A stretch of DNA of 64,000 nucleotides, from assembly GCF_002078875.1 (NCBI RefSeq), contig NC_034410.1:42785571-42849570 (forward strand). Direction: 5' to 3'. Below are positions 61,001 to 64,000 of this stretch, piece by piece; position 1 is the stretch's first letter; every line of letters starts with the position of its first letter. The notes beneath the pieces are model-generated. The model worked only from the letters and a program-made list of their open reading frames with translations. It was not told the DNA's origin and ran no database searches. Made by a program: the position numbers and the translations under genes. This DNA comes from Numida meleagris (lineage: Eukaryota; Chordata; Aves; Galliformes; Numididae).

Positions 61001-63618
61001 GGGGAGCATTGGAGCCTGGAAAATAATAAGCCCCTATCTCTGTGGGGTTGGTATGTCCTCTGTTTCCATCTTTTATTTTGTGGCTTTTTTTTTTTTTTTT
61101 TTTTAAGTACCCAGAGAACACAGATAATTTCTCCTTCAGAGATGTAAGCAGGCAGGAGATGGGGTTCCAACAGGCTTAGCAAATGCTGGGCATTTTCCCC
61201 CTCCCTCTCCTGGCATTAGGGCTGGACCTTGCTTGGGCACAGAGGCCTGAGCCCCACTGCCCTGGGGCAGGCTGCCAGAATGGTGGTGGCCTGAAGATCA
61301 GAGCCAAACCCAGGTCAATGATGCCAACGCTGAGCATCGGCCCCACAGACCAGCAGGATGGGGCCTTGGCTTCCCCACTGCAGCCTCATGTTTGTCAGAG
61401 CTCAGTCCTTGCAGCTTTGTTAAGGCATTAAATCACCCCTATGGCCCAAAGTAGCTTGCTCACACAAGTTTTGTTGTAATACGTTGAATGTTCATTCTCC
61501 AGGGTGACTGAAGTGTTGGGCTTTGATCAGGCCAGCCCTGACAGGAAGAGGCCATCTTGCTATGACTGGCTTCTGGGCTTTGCCACTGACCGCACACTCT
61601 CTCCCACTCACAGGCGTTGCCAGTGTGGTTGTCTCCTTCTTCCTCTCCATGTACTATAATGTGATCAATGCCTGGGCCTTCTGGTACCTCTTCCACTCCT
61701 TCCAGGTATGTGGGCACTTTGCACTGGTGCTGGACGTTGCTTGGCACTGGGATGGTTCAAGTCATGTGCTTAGAGGCAGGAGTTCAGCCTTCTTGGAGAA
61801 GCTCAAAGCTAGGATATATGCTTGGCTCCAGCAGAGATGGTCAGAGAGGTTGGTCATAGGGGAGAGAGAGGGTTGGTCCCTGGGGAGAAGGTCATCGATA
61901 GGTTTGGCTCCAAGTAAGATGGTCAGAGAGGCGCAGTCCATGGGGAGAGAGAGTATCATCTCCAGAGGAGAGGGTGAGCCCTTGGAGAATGAGTTGTCCC
62001 CAGGCATCACTACCAAGGGATGGTGTCAGCACAGGGCCAGGGGGTACAAGACGGGGACAAGCCAGCCCAAAGGGAAAAGCTTCCCTAACCTCCATTTCCA
62101 CTGCTGTCCTCTCTCCCTTCCAGGACCCACTGCCATGGGCCACCTGCCCCCTGAACAGCAACCGCACAGGGTACGAGGAGGAGTGCGAGAAGACATCTTC
62201 CACCCAGTATTTCTGGTACCGGCAGACCCTGAACATCTCCCCCTCACTGGACACCAGTGGGACTGTGCAGTGGGAGCAGGCACTGTGCCTGACACTGGCC
62301 TGGTTGGTGGTCTACCTCTGCATCCTCCGTGGCACTGCATCCACTGGCAAGGTGAGGGGCAGGCACCGACCCTGGTGATGCTGATTGTGGCAGGAGACAA
62401 CTATTCTTCAGGCTTTGCAAGAGAAAAAGAGGTCTACTTGGCATTTTTGCTTTCTTTTTATCTGCAGCAGAAGTTATGAGGAGGGGGAGGAAAGAAATGT
62501 CCTGACTGAGCCTTCACTAAGAACAGAGCTGAGTGCTGTAATCCACAAATCGCATTAAACAAGCACAGAAACCCAAGAGACTGCAAACTAAGAGTAACCT
62601 CTCGAACTTGTTGCAGCTGAGTTTGTGGGCAAAAAAGACCCCAGTAAAATAGCCGAGATGTACTGACGTTGCATAGCAGTGGAAAGAGCTCCTCAGAGAG
62701 AGAAAGAGCAGCCCCAGCACATTTGCAGCAATAGAACAGAGGAAAGGAAAGGTTTATGAGGTGGGCACAGGGCTGTCCTGCTGAGGAACACGAAGCAGAT
62801 GCATTTCAAGTCTTGTTGCAAGGAAAGACAGGTGCCTGAAGATACAAACCTGTTTCTTCTGGGAGGAGCTTCCACTCAGCCAAATGCAGTGTCGCTGGGT
62901 TTCTTCCCTACTGGCACTCCAACATCAGAGGAGGTTGGCATGGCTCCATTGCGCCCACCCTCATACTTGTCCTTGGTTTGAGAGCCAGTTTTTACACAAG
63001 TTTTTAGATGACTCATCAGGATGTATGCAGAGAGAGGTTGCTTGGCTTCTCTCTTTTTTGCACCTGGCTCTCCCTGTGGTGGCTTAGGTTCAGGATCAGG
63101 GGGTTTATCAAAAGCTCATGGAAGATAATTGAAAGGAAACCTGAGTTACATTAATCCAAAGTCTTTTTTTACATCCAAATTAGGATGTTGTCATTCCAGT
63201 TTGATTTTGACCCTTTATGAGGTCTGCGGTCCTTCCTCTTAGAGCAGATGTTGACCTCTGATGGGAAAACCAATGTTATTCCACTAAATGCAGCATGAGA
63301 TGAGCTTGGAAAAGCTGCAAAAATTTTAAATTTGTTCTTAATGAGAAGACCCTGAGAATGGTAGCATAGATCTTTATTAACAATAAAAACCCAGATCTTA
63401 AGTTAGATTTATCTGAAAATATTTGTTTAAAGGGTAGTACAGATAACAAATACACTAATGGCAGTTCTTCGTGTGCACTACTGAGATGTTCCCTCTCCTT
63501 CCCATAGGTTGTCTACGTCACAGCCTCCTTGCCATACTGTGTTCTCATCATATATCTCATCAGAGGACTGACACTGCACGGAGCTGTCAATGGGTTGATT
63601 TACATGTTTACTCCAAAG
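58079..63618 (+). CDS. SLC6A20: sodium/imino-acid transporter 1, first five coding exons (partial)
   Basis: Coding exons are 58079-58199, 60910-61050, 61614-61705, 62124-62351 and 63508-63618, all with GT-AG borders and matching phases. They give 231 codons of a protein that is about 592 residues in human; the rest lies beyond the right edge. SIT1 is a Na+/Cl- coupled carrier of proline and other imino acids in gut, kidney and brain membranes, and in mammals pairs with collectrin or ACE2. TM1 carries the SLC6 ion-site motif [13 protein letters not shown]2 is [20 protein letters not shown], and TM3 includes [20 protein letters not shown]. Exon 4 encodes the large outer loop with cysteines C126/C139 and sites N131-R-T and N155-I-S, then TM4. 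Exon 5 gives TM5. The start MEKARPLW matches the family. Confidence 0.95.
61085..61104. repeat. poly(T) run in SLC6A20 intron 2
   Basis: Twenty T begin 35 nt downstream of the exon 60910-61050 donor. It is a simple repeat, and U-rich tracts just after a donor can aid U1/TIA1 recognition. Confidence 0.9.
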
Positions 63619-64000
63619 GTATGGAAAAAACGCACTGAATGTTTAACTAAGTGTTATTAGGGACTGAATGTGTAGGTTTGTAAAAAGGTGGCAGTGCTGC
63701 CTTTCTTCATACTGGACTTTTTCCGTTGGTAGCCCTGGTGAGATGTCTGAAAATCCCCAGCAGTGAGCTGCTGGGGGCTTCCCTGCCACACTGCCCACAC
63801 CTCCTCGCTTTCCTGCAGAGAAGGATGCCCTCTAACGCTACCTGCAGTGTACTGCTTCCAAACGGAGCAGTAATCCTGCCAGAACTATGGCCCTGAGCTA
63901 AAAGGGGTGTGCAAAGGGACCCAAGCCAATTCCCTTCACTCCTGGGTGTGGGTGTAACCTCATCACCATTGCTGTCCCTGTCCCCGTCCCTGCAGTCCCC

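Noticed and set aside
61523..62479. 318-codon open frame on the plus strand
   Set aside because: It is SLC6A20 exon 3 read through an intron that happens to stay open, then exon 4 in the wrong frame. The exon borders at 61705 and 62124 are clear.
1..64000. tRNA genes, CRISPR arrays, operons or a novel gene cassette
   Set aside because: No cloverleaf box A/B pairs, spaced direct repeats or clustered short genes were seen; the window is explained by four split vertebrate genes and CR1 repeats.

Overview
The window is vertebrate nuclear DNA and almost certainly from a bird, probably a galliform such as chicken. It has split genes with GT-AG introns, AATAAA poly(A) signals and one CpG-island promoter. 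Its dispersed repeats are pieces of CR1 LINEs with the avian ATTCTATGA-type tail. I saw no bacterial, viral or CRISPR sequence. All identifications rest on reading and on recalled family knowledge; no database was searched.

Four protein-coding genes account for the window. (1) FYCO1, plus strand, coding parts 1651-25303: 17 coding exons that join without a frame break into 1,540 codons. They encode a RUN domain, a very long coiled coil, a FYVE zinc finger, an LC3-interacting motif and a C-terminal GOLD domain. (2) CCR9, minus strand, 32248-33781: a chemokine receptor whose start codon lies in a small upstream exon (33743-33801), separate from the main exon that carries all seven helices. (3) LZTFL1, plus strand, 43710-51877: ten coding exons giving 297 residues, starting from a CpG island at about 43.5-43.8 kb. 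Its first coding exon carries only the ATG. (4) SLC6A20, plus strand, from 58079 and running off the right edge: the first five coding exons (231 codons) of a sodium-dependent imino acid transporter.

Order and relative orientation (FYCO1 >, < CCR9, LZTFL1 >, SLC6A20 >) match human 3p21.31 read in reverse, so the block is an old conserved synteny. The genes do not form one pathway. FYCO1 moves autophagosomes along microtubules, CCR9 guides lymphocytes, LZTFL1 controls BBSome traffic in cilia, and SLC6A20 takes up proline across epithelia.

The spaces between genes hold mainly non-coding sequence and 5'-truncated CR1 copies: one in a FYCO1 intron, three between CCR9 and LZTFL1 and two between LZTFL1 and SLC6A20. 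I found no new gene system. The points most worth checking are the two-exon CCR9 model, the upstream ORFs in FYCO1 and LZTFL1, and the RFX/NRF1-type promoter of LZTFL1.
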